Source of the DNA: an uncultured Polyangiaceae bacterium
Lineage (GTDB): Bacteria > Myxococcota_A > Polyangia > Polyangiales > Polyangiaceae
Length of the DNA: 5,520 nt
Direction: 5' to 3'
Assembly: GCA_938004815.1 (NCBI GenBank)
Contig: CALKVR010000528.1
Location: 1-5,520, forward strand
Part shown: one piece after another, positions 1-5,339 of the stretch
How positions within the stretch are numbered: the stretch's first letter is position 1
Layout of the letters: every line of letters begins with the position of its first letter
Translations under genes and position numbers: made by a program
The notes under the pieces: generated by a model
Told to the model about the DNA's origin: nothing
The model's input: only the letters and a program-made list of their open reading frames with translations
Databases searched by the model: none

Positions 1-531
1 AAGATCCCGTTCAGCGACGTCGTATCGCACATGGACGACGTGTTCCCCCTCCAGGGGACGCAGTCGCCCGAGTATCGGTTCGCGCGCGACGCGGTCGAGC
101 TCCATCTGACCTTTCGCGGGCAGGCCATCGTGCTCATCGGCGTGCACTACCGGTCCAAGGGCCCGCCCGACGACCCCAACAAGCGCCTCGCCGAGGCGCA
201 GCGCACCCGCGCCATCGCCAACGGGCTGACCGCCGCCGATCCCGATCTCGGCGTGGTCATCCTCGGCGACTTCAACGACCTGACCGACAGCCCGCCCTGG
301 GACGCGATCGCCGGCGCCGACCCCGACAAGTACCTCGACGCCGCGAGCTACGTTCCCCAGGCCGACCGCTGGACGTACGACTTCAACGGGAGCCTCGAGC
401 TCATCGACCACCACATGGCGAACAAGCGTATGCAGCAGCACCTCGACACCTCGCTCGTCGAGATCCGGCACGGGTTGCCCACGGCCGCCAGTGATCACGC
501 CCCGATGATGGTCACGTACCGCTTCGAGTGA
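1..531 (+). CDS. Endonuclease/exonuclease/phosphatase-fold protein, C-terminal part (partial at left edge)
   Basis: The frame is open from base 1 to the TGA at 529-531, so 176 residues of a longer protein are visible and the start lies outside the window. The EEP hallmarks appear in order: a strand ending VHYRSKG (visible residues 48-54, matching the family's 'HxKSK' strand), VILGDFND (the Asp-x-Asn metal/substrate motif at 90-92), ELIDH (133-137) and the terminal ASDHAPMMV with the catalytic Asp-His pair (165-166). Proteins of this fold use Mg2+ to cut phosphodiesters in nucleic acids or phosphate esters in other substrates. The Tyr-Asp-Phe-Asn-Gly...ELIDH segment is the kind seen in larger, often secreted bacterial nucleases, so a secreted nuclease is a reasonable guess, but substrate and location cannot be read from this fragment. 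The gene converges on the lipoprotein gene with only 3 nt between the stops. Confidence 0.9.
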   Translation, partial: KIPFSDVVSHMDDVFPLQGTQSPEYRFARDAVELHLTFRGQAIVLIGVHYRSKGPPDDPNKRLAEAQRTRAIANGLTAADPDLGVVILGDFNDLTDSPPWDAIAGADPDKYLDAASYVPQADRWTYDFNGSLELIDHHMANKRMQQHLDTSLVEIRHGLPTAASDHAPMMVTYRFE

Positions 532-534
532 CGG

Positions 535-1921
535 TCAGGGCGTGACGACGTCGCAGGCGACCCGGGTACCCTCGACGACGAACTGCATGTCGGCGTCCTG
601 GCGCGCCCAGACGACGTAGTAAAAGAGCTGATTGCCCCCGCCCGCGGCCACGTAGGTGTGCCGGCCGTTCGCCATCGTGTCGGTGATCTCGTTGATGACC
701 GAGCTCGTGTAGAGCTGGCCCTCGGGGCTCCACCACTGGATCGAGACCTGGCTCGGGCCCGCAGAGAACAGGTTGAGCCCCGCGCTCACGTAACGCCCGA
801 ACGCCGGGTTCGGCGGGGTGACGAAGAGGATCGACGACTGGTTCGGGAAGTCGATGGCCGGCGAGAGGAAGCCGCCCTGGTTCATCAGGAACGCGGGCAG
901 GTCCATCCCCTGGACCACCCCGCCGTAGAGCGTGGCGGGAGTGAGCGACGGCGAGTCGGCGGTCAGGCTGGCGATGAGAGCGAAGACCCCGGGCATGTTG
1001 CCGTTGGCGCGCACGAGGGCGAACGGGAACGCCGCCTTGTCTTGCTCGAGCGAGATCGGGATCGGCTGCATCATCGGGATCATCGCGTCGTCGCCAACCC
1101 GAACGAACGCGCCGTAGTTGGGGTTGCTCGGGTTCTCGCCCGACGTGATGATGATATTTGCGCCCGCGTGCACGTATTGCGACGGCCGGTAGAGCGGGTC
1201 CGAGGGGTTGCCGCTGAACTGGAAGTTGACGGTGCCCCCCGGCACCTCGCTGCCGAAGATGGTGGCGACGTTGTTGTTCGTGCAGGTGCCGAGCAGGTAG
1301 ACGTCGCCCTCGTCGAACGACGCCCACAGCCGCTCTTGCTGCGCGGGTGGGTCGCACGCGAGCGGCTTCGGGACGTTCAGCAGGGTGGGCGGGTTCGTCG
1401 CGAGCTCGTTACCGTTCTTGTCGAATTGCAGGAGCTGGAAGTCGTTGTCGACGCGCGCGGCGAGCTGAATCGAGGTACCGAACGTCAGGGCGCCAAACGT
1501 GCGGACGTCGCCCATCCCCGGCATCGGGGGGTACTTGATGAGCTGACCCAGCTCGTCGTCGCGCACCGTGCGCGCGACCAGTTGGTTGGCGCTGTTGTCG
1601 GTGACGAAGACGTGGACGTAGCCCTGGTTGTCGAACGAGACGATGACCTCTTCGTCGATCTCGGTGGTGTTGTTGAGGTCGGCCTTGCTCAGGATCTCGA
1701 CCACGTTGCCGAAGGGCTCGCAGGCATAGGCGGGGCCGTCGCCCCCGCTGCCCCCGCCGCCCGTCATCATGCCGCTGGACGAGGCACCGCCCGAGCCGGG
1801 GCCCGCCCGCCTGCGCCCCGGAGCCGCCGCTCCCTGTCACGACGTCGTCGTATGCGTTGATGAGCGAGCAGCCGGCGCCCACGAGCGACAACGCAGCAAA
1901 GAAAGGCCAAGGTCGGTTCAC
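535..1921 (-). CDS. Predicted secreted lipoprotein, interrupted by a one-base frameshift in the Gly/Ser linker
   Basis: The start is a GTG at 1921-1919, preceded by AGGA five bases upstream. The first frame gives a hydrophobic signal sequence (FFAALSLVGAG) followed by Cys18-Ser, a lipobox-like site though the -3 residue is Gly, then SLINAYDDVV and a Gly/Ser linker. The body continues in another frame from about 1800 to the TGA at 537-535, with an internal ATG at 1770. That body is beta-rich, has few charged clusters and contains four cysteines (ACEPF, ACDPP, GTCTN and ACDVV near the C-terminus), which could form two disulfides. The span is 1387 nt. Dropping one base gives 462 codons, an uninterrupted 461-residue protein. 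I recognise no enzymatic domain. Signal, lipobox and linker point to an envelope-anchored protein, possibly surface exposed. An automatic annotation may show only 535-1770 and miss the signal peptide. Confidence 0.75.
1798..1801 (-). other. Probable frameshift site (4-base homopolymer) in the lipoprotein gene
   Basis: On the minus strand this is CCCC, inside codons for the Gly/Ser linker. Upstream the signal-peptide frame reads GSGGSGAQAGGP. Downstream the body frame reads GSGGASSSGMMTGGGG. Removing one C joins them as AGGPGSGGASSSG with no other change. The body frame has a stop (TGA) at 1839-1837, so the shift must lie below that point. A one-base surplus in the C4 run of 1816-1819 is possible but would give an Arg-rich junction, unlike the rest of the linker. 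Confidence 0.6.
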
Positions 1922-1926
1922 GCTGA

Positions 1927-1930
1927 TCCT
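1927..1930 (-). promoter_or_regulatory. Ribosome binding site of the lipoprotein gene
   Basis: The minus strand reads AGGA here, with 5 nt to the GTG at 1921. It is the only convincing Shine-Dalgarno match before a start codon in the window, and it supports the GTG over the internal ATG at 1770, which would remove the signal peptide. Confidence 0.6.
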
Positions 1931-1937
1931 ATCGGGC

Positions 1938-1953
1938 GCGGGTGCGCACCCGC
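1938..1953. promoter_or_regulatory. Perfect 16-bp palindrome at the predicted transcription start of the lipoprotein gene
   Basis: GCGGGTGCGCACCCGC is its own reverse complement. It begins about 5 nt downstream of the predicted -10 hexamer (1958-1963) and so covers the expected start near 1951. A repressor dimer bound here would block initiation. In RNA it could instead form a 6-bp stem with a GCGC loop just upstream of the ribosome binding site. Which of the two applies, if either, cannot be decided from sequence. Confidence 0.4.
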
Positions 1954-1957
1954 TCTC

Positions 1958-1986
1958 AGGCTAGGGAATCGAAAATCTCAGGGCAA
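1958..1986 (-). promoter_or_regulatory. Sigma-70-type promoter of the lipoprotein gene
   Basis: On the minus strand TTGCCC (1986-1981) and TAGCCT (1963-1958) are separated by exactly 17 nt, and the spacer is AT-rich for this window. Each hexamer matches its consensus at three or four positions, including TTG of the -35 and TA...T of the -10. The expected start is near 1951, which gives a leader of about 30 nt containing the AGGA. It stands back-to-back with the promoter region of the small gene at 2026. Confidence 0.5.
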
Positions 1987-2008
1987 TGCAAGTGTGGCGG
2001 TCATGGGA

Positions 2009-2014
2009 TAGTCT
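2009..2014 (+). promoter_or_regulatory. Candidate -10 element (TAGTCT) of the small acidic protein gene
   Basis: TAGTCT fits the TAnnCT pattern seen before several genes here. Transcription would start near 2021, about 5 nt before the ATG at 2026. No good -35 hexamer is visible at 16-18 nt, so support comes mainly from position and from the recurrence of the pattern. Confidence 0.35.
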
Positions 2015-2025
2015 ACCGACACCGA

Positions 2026-2403
2026 ATGAAGAGCGACCTGGACGACGCCGAAGAGCGCTGCCTCGAGGCCGAAGCGTGGGCGGACGAGATCGCGGCGTGG
2101 GGGCGAGCCCGGCGCGGTGAGGCAGACGCGGCCGAAGCCGAGGCCCTGTCGCGGATGGTCACCGCAATCGTGAAGTCGGTTCGCCTCTCGATGGTGGCGG
2201 GCGAGGACGAGGCCACGCGCTCCGTCTTGCTCGAGGAGCTCGACGAGCTGCTCGCCAAGTACCGGTCCCCGCCGAGCGGCGACGACGACGACCTGTCGGA
2301 TCTGCCGGCCTCGAAAAAGAGCACGATCCCTCCGCCTCCTGGTCTCTCGCCCGAGGACATCTGGCGCCGAGCCCCCAAGTCGGGCGGCGGCCGCTTCGAC
2401 TGA
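2026..2403 (+). CDS. Small acidic helical protein of unknown function
   Basis: This is a 125-residue protein that I do not recognise. Residues 1-80 are rich in Glu, Asp, Ala, Leu and Arg with no proline, so they should form long helices, perhaps a coiled coil (DDAEERCLEAEAWADEIAAW, later LLEELDELLAKYR). A disordered acidic/Pro linker follows (SPPSGDDDD, then STIPPPPG), and the protein ends in PEDIWRRAPKSGGGRFD, which has the look of a short conserved docking or terminal motif. There is no signal peptide or membrane segment, so it is probably cytoplasmic. I chose the ATG at 2026 because the in-frame GTG at 1942 overlaps the divergent promoter region and adds a basic, Cys-containing stretch unlike the rest. 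There is no Shine-Dalgarno sequence. It lies 51 nt upstream of uspA in the same direction, and co-transcription is possible. Confidence 0.75.
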   Translation: MKSDLDDAEERCLEAEAWADEIAAWGRARRGEADAAEAEALSRMVTAIVKSVRLSMVAGEDEATRSVLLEELDELLAKYRSPPSGDDDDLSDLPASKKSTIPPPPGLSPEDIWRRAPKSGGGRFD

Positions 2404-2422
2404 CACCCCACGATCGGCGTCG

Positions 2423-2438
2423 TGGTCCAGGCTTTGCA
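2423..2438 (+). promoter_or_regulatory. Candidate sigma-54 (-24/-12) promoter of the uspA-family gene
   Basis: TGGTCCAGGCTTTGCA carries TGG at the -24 position and TTGCA at the -12 position, with the required 10 nt between GG and GC. Against the consensus TGGCACG-N4-TTGCW it loses three bases, in the CAC-G part. Counting 12 nt on from the C at 2437 puts the start near 2449, 6 nt before the ATG at 2455. Sigma-54 promoters need an AAA+ activator. Its site would have to lie inside the upstream gene, and I did not find a clear one. Confidence 0.4.
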
Positions 2439-2454
2439 CCCCTGGGTCCACGTG

Positions 2455-2886
2455 ATGCAACCCTTCGCCAAGATCGTCGTCGCGGTCGATTTCGAGGCGG
2501 CCTCGCAGCGTGCCGTGGACGTCGCGGTCGCCATGAGCCGCGCCTCGGGCGCGTCCGTCACTCTTTTGCACGTCTACGCGCTGCCGATCGCGCCCTACGC
2601 CGAGGGCCTCGTCTGGCCGGCCGCCGACTTCGAAGCCGCCGCGAAGCGCGCGCTCGAGCGTGAGATCGCGCGGGTCGCAGGCCCCGGCACCCACGTCGAG
2701 GGCGCCGTTCGCTGCGGAGGCGCGGCCGATCAGATCATCGAGGTCGTGAAAGAGCTCGGCGCCGACCTCGTCGTGATGGGCACGCATGGGCGCAAGGGTG
2801 TCTCACGCATGCTGCTCGGCAGCGTGGCCGAGCGCGTCGTCCGCACCTCGCCGGTGCCCGTGCTGACGATTCCGATGCCTCACTGA
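2455..2886 (+). CDS. Universal stress protein, UspA family, ATP-binding type
   Basis: This 143-residue protein has the length of a single Usp domain. The first strand, KIVVAVDF with Asp12, is the usual nucleotide-contacting start. The strand VTLLHVYA follows at 35-42. DLVVMGTHGRKG (104-115) leads into the ATP motif G-2x-G-9x-G-S (Gly109, Gly112, Gly122, Ser123), fully intact, and the last strand is VPVLTIP. Usp proteins with this motif bind ATP, form dimers in the cytoplasm and help cells survive starvation, hypoxia or other stress; the partner is usually unknown. I took ATG 2455 over the in-frame GTG 2422 because family members begin a few residues before the first strand and because the GTG overlaps the candidate sigma-54 element. 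A GTG directly before the ATG is an equally workable start. The phosphoribosyltransferase/hydrolase fusion downstream is a typical stress-regulon companion. Confidence 0.92.
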   Translation: MQPFAKIVVAVDFEAASQRAVDVAVAMSRASGASVTLLHVYALPIAPYAEGLVWPAADFEAAAKRALEREIARVAGPGTHVEGAVRCGGAADQIIEVVKELGADLVVMGTHGRKGVSRMLLGSVAERVVRTSPVPVLTIPMPH

Positions 2887-2889
2887 GGC

Positions 2890-2895
2890 TACGCT
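2890..2895 (+). promoter_or_regulatory. Candidate -10 element (TACGCT), four bases after the uspA-family stop
   Basis: TACGCT lies within GCTACGCTCG (2888-2897), a 10-mer repeated exactly at 4389-4398 before the membrane protein gene; both copies are followed within a few bases by GCGTTT. Expected initiation is near 2902. That would give the fusion gene a second, upstream promoter, with the in-frame ATG at 2912 as its first possible start codon. No convincing -35 is seen at normal spacing. Confidence 0.35.
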
Positions 2896-2904
2896 CGCGT
2901 TTCA

Positions 2905-2916
2905 CGCATCGATGCG
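2905..2916. promoter_or_regulatory. Perfect 12-bp palindrome upstream of the fusion gene
   Basis: CGCATCGATGCG is its own reverse complement. Its centre lies about 115 nt before the start predicted from the -24/-12 element at 3000-3015, within the usual range for an activator (enhancer) site of a sigma-54 promoter. It also contains the alternative ATG at 2912 and the expected initiation region of the TACGCT element, so it could act as an operator there. Confidence 0.3.
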
Positions 2917-2950
2917 GGGGCGGGAGCGCTCGTTCGCGCCCTCACGCCTC

Positions 2951-2961
2951 ACCGGTCCGGT
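2951..2961. promoter_or_regulatory. 11-bp inverted repeat ACCGG-T-CCGGT
   Basis: The two 5-bp arms are perfect around a central T, roughly 70 nt before the predicted sigma-54 start of the fusion gene. It is one of three dyads in a 142-nt gap and could be a second regulator site. Short GC-rich dyads also arise by chance in DNA of this composition. Confidence 0.2.
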
Positions 2962-2990
2962 CGGAACGCGCGAGGAGGCCGCACACCGAC

Positions 2991-3003
2991 GCCTGCCGCA
3001 GGC
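2991..3003. promoter_or_regulatory. 13-bp inverted repeat overlapping the -24 element
   Basis: GCCTGC and GCAGGC flank a single C. The right arm includes the GG at 3001-3002 that serves as the -24 contact of the candidate sigma-54 promoter. A protein bound here would compete with sigma-54 RNA polymerase, so a repressor role is conceivable. Its sequence differs from the other two dyads. Confidence 0.25.
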
Positions 3004-3015
3004 ATCCACCTTGCA
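3000..3015 (+). promoter_or_regulatory. Candidate sigma-54 (-24/-12) promoter of the fusion gene
   Basis: AGGCATCCACCTTGCA has GGCA at -24 and TTGCA at -12, with exactly 10 nt between GG and GC. The predicted start is near 3026, 3 nt before the ATG at 3029. The stretch after it (AAAATT) is AT-rich, as expected where the promoter melts. An alternative reading is a sigma-70 -10 element CAAAAT at 3014-3019, which gives the same start site but has no matching -35. Confidence 0.4.
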
Positions 3016-3028
3016 AAATTCCCATGAC

Positions 3029-4387
3029 ATGACCGGTGACAGGCTCTTCGAGGACCGCCGCGAGGCAGGGCAGAGATTGGCAGCCGCGCTGGACGCGTAC
3101 CGAGGGGTAGGTGGCGACGCCATCGTCGTTGGACTACCCCGAGGCGGCGTCGTCGTCGCCGACCAGGTGGCCCGCGCCCTCGGCGCCAGCCTCGACGTGT
3201 GCGTCGTGAAGAAGATCGGCGCCCCACTGCAGCCCGAGCTCGGGCTCGGCGCGCTCGCCGAGGGCGGCGAGCTGTACCTCGACCAGCGGATGATCGCGGC
3301 TACCGGCACGAGCGGCGACGACGTGGCGCGCATCGTGGCCGAGCGGGATGTCGAGATCGGCGACCAGGTCCGGCGCCTCCGGCAGGCTCGCAGCGCGGTG
3401 GACGTCACGGGCAAGATCGTCATCGTCGTCGACGACGGGATCGCCACCGGCGGTACGGCCCGCGCCGTGTTGCGGGCGCTGCGCAAGCGGGGCGCGGCCG
3501 TGATCGTGCTCGCGGTCCCGGTCGGCGCCGCGAGCACGTTGCGCGAGCTCTCGGCCGAAGCAGACGCGGTCGTCTGCCCCAACCCCGAGGTTCGCTTCCA
3601 CTCCGTCGGGATGTGGTACCGGCGTTTCGATCAGGTTCCCGAGCGCGAGGTGATCGCGCTCCTCGAGCAGGCGTGGTCCGAGGGCGGGCGGCCCCAGGTG
3701 CCGGTGCGCGCCGGCAACGTCACCGTCCGCGTGACCGACACCGATCTCGAGGGCGACTTCGCGGTGCCCGCCGGCGCGCGCGGCATCGTCATCTTCGCCC
3801 ATGGGAGCGGCAGCAGCCGCGCCAGCCCGCGCAACCAGACGGTCGCGCGCGTGCTCGAACAAGCGGGCTTCGCCACCCTGCTCTTCGACCTCCTGACGCC
3901 GCACGAAGAGGCCGTCGATCGGGCGGCCGAGGGGCAGCTCCGGTTCGACATCCCGCTCCTGGCTCGGCGGCTCGGTGACGCGACCACGTGGGTGCGCCGG
4001 CAGCGTGAGGTGGTCGGTCTGCCGATCGGCTACTTCGGGGCCAGCACCGGCGCGTCGGCGGCGCTCGTGGCCGCAGCCGAGAATCCGAACATGGTCCGCG
4101 CGGTTGTGTCGCGAGGCGGTCGGCCCGACCTCGCCGGCGAGTGGCTGCGCTCGGTGCGGGCCGCGACGCTCCTCTTGGTCGGCAGCCGGGATCCGGTCGT
4201 GCTCGAGCTGAATCGCGAGGCGCTCGATGTCCTCGACCCCCCGAAGCGGCTCACGATCGTGCACGGCGCGACGCACCTGTTCGACGAGCCGGGCGCTCTC
4301 GATGAAGTAGCGCGCTATGCGGCCGAGTGGTTCGTGCGCCACCTGGCGGTCCCTCGCCCGGTGATCGAGCCCCGCGCCCACCGGTAG
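3029..4387 (+). CDS. Phosphoribosyltransferase / dienelactone hydrolase-type fusion protein
   Basis: This 452-residue protein has two domains. Residues 1 to about 218 form a type I phosphoribosyltransferase domain: GLPRGGVVVA (35-44), KKIGAP (61-66) and the PRPP-binding loop VIVVDDGIATGGT (131-143) with both acidic residues intact. Residues about 230-440 form an alpha/beta-hydrolase of the dienelactone hydrolase kind: FAHGSGSSR (256-264), the nucleophile elbow G-A-S-T-G with Ser339, Asp388 in VGSRDP and His416 in GATHLF, so the triad looks complete. No signal peptide is visible; it is probably cytoplasmic. Substrates are unknown. The same domain order is known in Rv0571c of the M. tuberculosis DosR dormancy regulon, which fits the uspA-family neighbour. 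I chose ATG 3029 because relatives start just before F-x-D-R-x-x-A-G, seen here at 7-14. An in-frame ATG at 2912 would add 39 residues. Neither start has a Shine-Dalgarno sequence. Confidence 0.92.
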   Translation: MTGDRLFEDRREAGQRLAAALDAYRGVGGDAIVVGLPRGGVVVADQVARALGASLDVCVVKKIGAPLQPELGLGALAEGGELYLDQRMIAATGTSGDDVARIVAERDVEIGDQVRRLRQARSAVDVTGKIVIVVDDGIATGGTARAVLRALRKRGAAVIVLAVPVGAASTLRELSAEADAVVCPNPEVRFHSVGMWYRRFDQVPEREVIALLEQAWSEGGRPQVPVRAGNVTVRVTDTDLEGDFAVPAGARGIVIFAHGSGSSRASPRNQTVARVLEQAGFATLLFDLLTPHEEAVDRAAEGQLRFDIPLLARRLGDATTWVRRQREVVGLPIGYFGASTGASAALVAAAENPNMVRAVVSRGGRPDLAGEWLRSVRAATLLLVGSRDPVVLELNREALDVLDPPKRLTIVHGATHLFDEPGALDEVARYAAEWFVRHLAVPRPVIEPRAHR

Positions 4388-4396
4388 TGCTACGCT
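4388..4396 (+). promoter_or_regulatory. Extended -10 promoter (TGC-TACGCT) of the membrane protein gene
   Basis: TACGCT is preceded by TGC, the extended -10 arrangement that can do without a good -35, and indeed none is visible. Initiation near 4403 would leave about 7 nt before the ATG at 4410. It begins immediately after the fusion gene's stop and lies within the second copy of the GCTACGCTCG 10-mer also found at 2888-2897. Confidence 0.45.
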
Positions 4397-4409
4397 CGGC
4401 CGCGTTTGA

Positions 4410-5271
4410 ATGCGAAGCGCTGCGCGAGTTCCGACTGCGTTTCGATCGCTGCGCGTGCTCCGTGCGCTCAACATCGCCGCGATGGGCTTGTCGCTCGCCG
4501 CCGCGACCGGCGGCGTGTTCGCGGCGATCTTCGACTCGCTCGGCTTCGGCCTGCTCACAGCCATCCCGACGCTCGTCTACGCCATCTGTTGGGCGTTCTT
4601 GCTGCGGATGAAGCGCACGGTGGGCAAGAGCAAGCTGCGGTGGGGGTGGCTCGCTTCGATCCCTCTCGCGATGGCGAACGGCGCGACGGCGGCGGGGCTA
4701 CTCCTCGCCTTCGACAGCGGCTCCAACCCCATCGAGCGGTTCGCGGTCGGCGTGTTCGCCGGCGCGACGTTCGGAGCGGTCTTCTGGATCCCGGGCCTCC
4801 TCGCGACGCTGGCGTTCTTCGGCTACCCGGTGGCTCGCGCGCAACACCTCGCCGAGCGGGGCTTGGCCGGCGAAGAGCGGGGTGAGGTCATGGTCGGCGC
4901 GGCGAGCACCATCCTCGCCGTGCTCGGGTGCTTCGCGGCCGGGTTGACGGCGGGCTCCACGTACCCGCCGGGCGCCGAGCTCGAGTCGGTCGGTGTCGTG
5001 GTCCTGTATACGCTCTCCATCGCTGGGAGCGTCCCGCGAGGCGCGCCGGAAGCGCTTCGTCGCCGAGGTCGAAGCAGGCAAACAGGATGGTTTTCGGTTG
5101 GAACAGGTCCCCGAGGGCAAGGTGCTCGTGCGGATCACTTCGCAGGGCGAGGGCTACCGGGTCGCCGACGTAGAAGAGGAGATCCTCGCGCTCGACGCAG
5201 AGGGTGAGGCCATCGAGGAGGCGAGGAGCGGCCCCTCGCCCCTCGCCCGCCGAGGGGGCCCGGGGGGGTGA
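4410..5271 (+). CDS. Polytopic membrane protein with a C-terminal soluble tail, interrupted by a one-base frameshift
   Basis: The first frame (ATG 4410) encodes about six hydrophobic segments at residues 22-42, 46-65, 80-101, 112-141 (long, perhaps two), 159-182 and 193-207. It then decays into Arg/Gly-rich nonsense and stops at 5207. From about 5028 a second frame carries a sensible charged tail, REARRKRFVAEVEAG, followed by DGFRLEQ, VRITSQGEGYRVAD and EEEILALDAEGEA, and ends at the TGA at 5269-5271. The span is 862 nt; removing one base gives 287 codons, a continuous 286-residue protein. The tail resembles, from memory only, soluble tails on other myxobacterial membrane proteins. I know no function for it. 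GTG 4455 (residue 16) is an alternative start nearer to the first helix. If read literally, the product is 265 residues with an aberrant C-terminus. Confidence 0.7.
5025..5027 (+). other. Probable frameshift site in the membrane protein gene
   Basis: The run GGG is the most economical place. Removing one G turns SIAGSVPRGAPEALRR into SIAGASREARRKRFVAEV, linking the last membrane segment to a typical basic, helical cytoplasmic flank. The CCC at 5033-5035 would serve almost as well. The shift is one surplus base, the same direction as in the lipoprotein gene. Confidence 0.55.
5238..5257 (+). repeat. GC-rich hairpin near the end of the membrane protein gene
   Basis: CCCCTCG (5239-5245) can pair with CGAGGGG (5251-5257) over a 5-nt loop. 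GCCCCTCG is also present twice, overlapping by one base, at 5231-5238 and 5238-5245. No T-run follows, only a G7 run at 5262-5268, so it is not a classical terminator. It may only reflect the Pro/Gly-rich codons of the tail. The G7 run lies directly before the stop and would be prone to miscalling. Confidence 0.2.
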
Positions 5272-5324
5272 GAGCGCAGCACGAACGCGACGGAGCGCAC
5301 CAACATCGCCCTTTCTCGGCGGGC

Positions 5325-5333
5325 TGGTAGGCT
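5325..5333 (+). promoter_or_regulatory. Extended -10 promoter (TGG-TAGGCT) of the gene starting at 5340
   Basis: TAGGCT preceded by TGG is an extended -10 element. Counting 7 nt on places initiation at or next to the GTG at 5340, so the transcript would be leaderless. There is no clear -35 or Shine-Dalgarno sequence. Confidence 0.4.
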
Positions 5334-5339
5334 TGGGCG

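Noticed and set aside
658..1860. Long open frame on the plus strand, about 400 codons, antisense to the lipoprotein gene
   Set aside because: Its translation is dominated by Arg, Val, Glu and Ala repeats typical of the complement of GC-rich coding DNA, and it shows no domain motifs. The minus-strand reading is a normal, varied protein.
1942..2025. Upstream GTG extension (28 residues) of the small acidic protein
   Set aside because: The extension runs through the divergent promoter region and half of the 16-bp palindrome, and it encodes a basic stretch with two cysteines that does not match the acidic helical protein.
2422..2454. Upstream GTG start for the uspA-family protein
   Set aside because: Usp domains begin close to the first beta strand, and this stretch coincides with a -24/-12-like element.
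1978..2787. Minus-strand open frame covering the small acidic gene and most of the uspA-family gene
   Set aside because: It is Arg/Asp-rich with no recognisable features and is antisense to a clear UspA domain. It also spans two separate plus-strand genes.
3134..4564. Long open frame on the minus strand, about 476 codons, antisense to the fusion gene
   Set aside because: It is Arg/His/Asp-rich without motifs, whereas the plus strand carries intact PRPP-loop and hydrolase-triad motifs over the same bases.
5231..5271. Rho-independent terminator at the end of the membrane protein gene
   Set aside because: The hairpin lies inside the coding region and is followed by G-runs, not T-runs.
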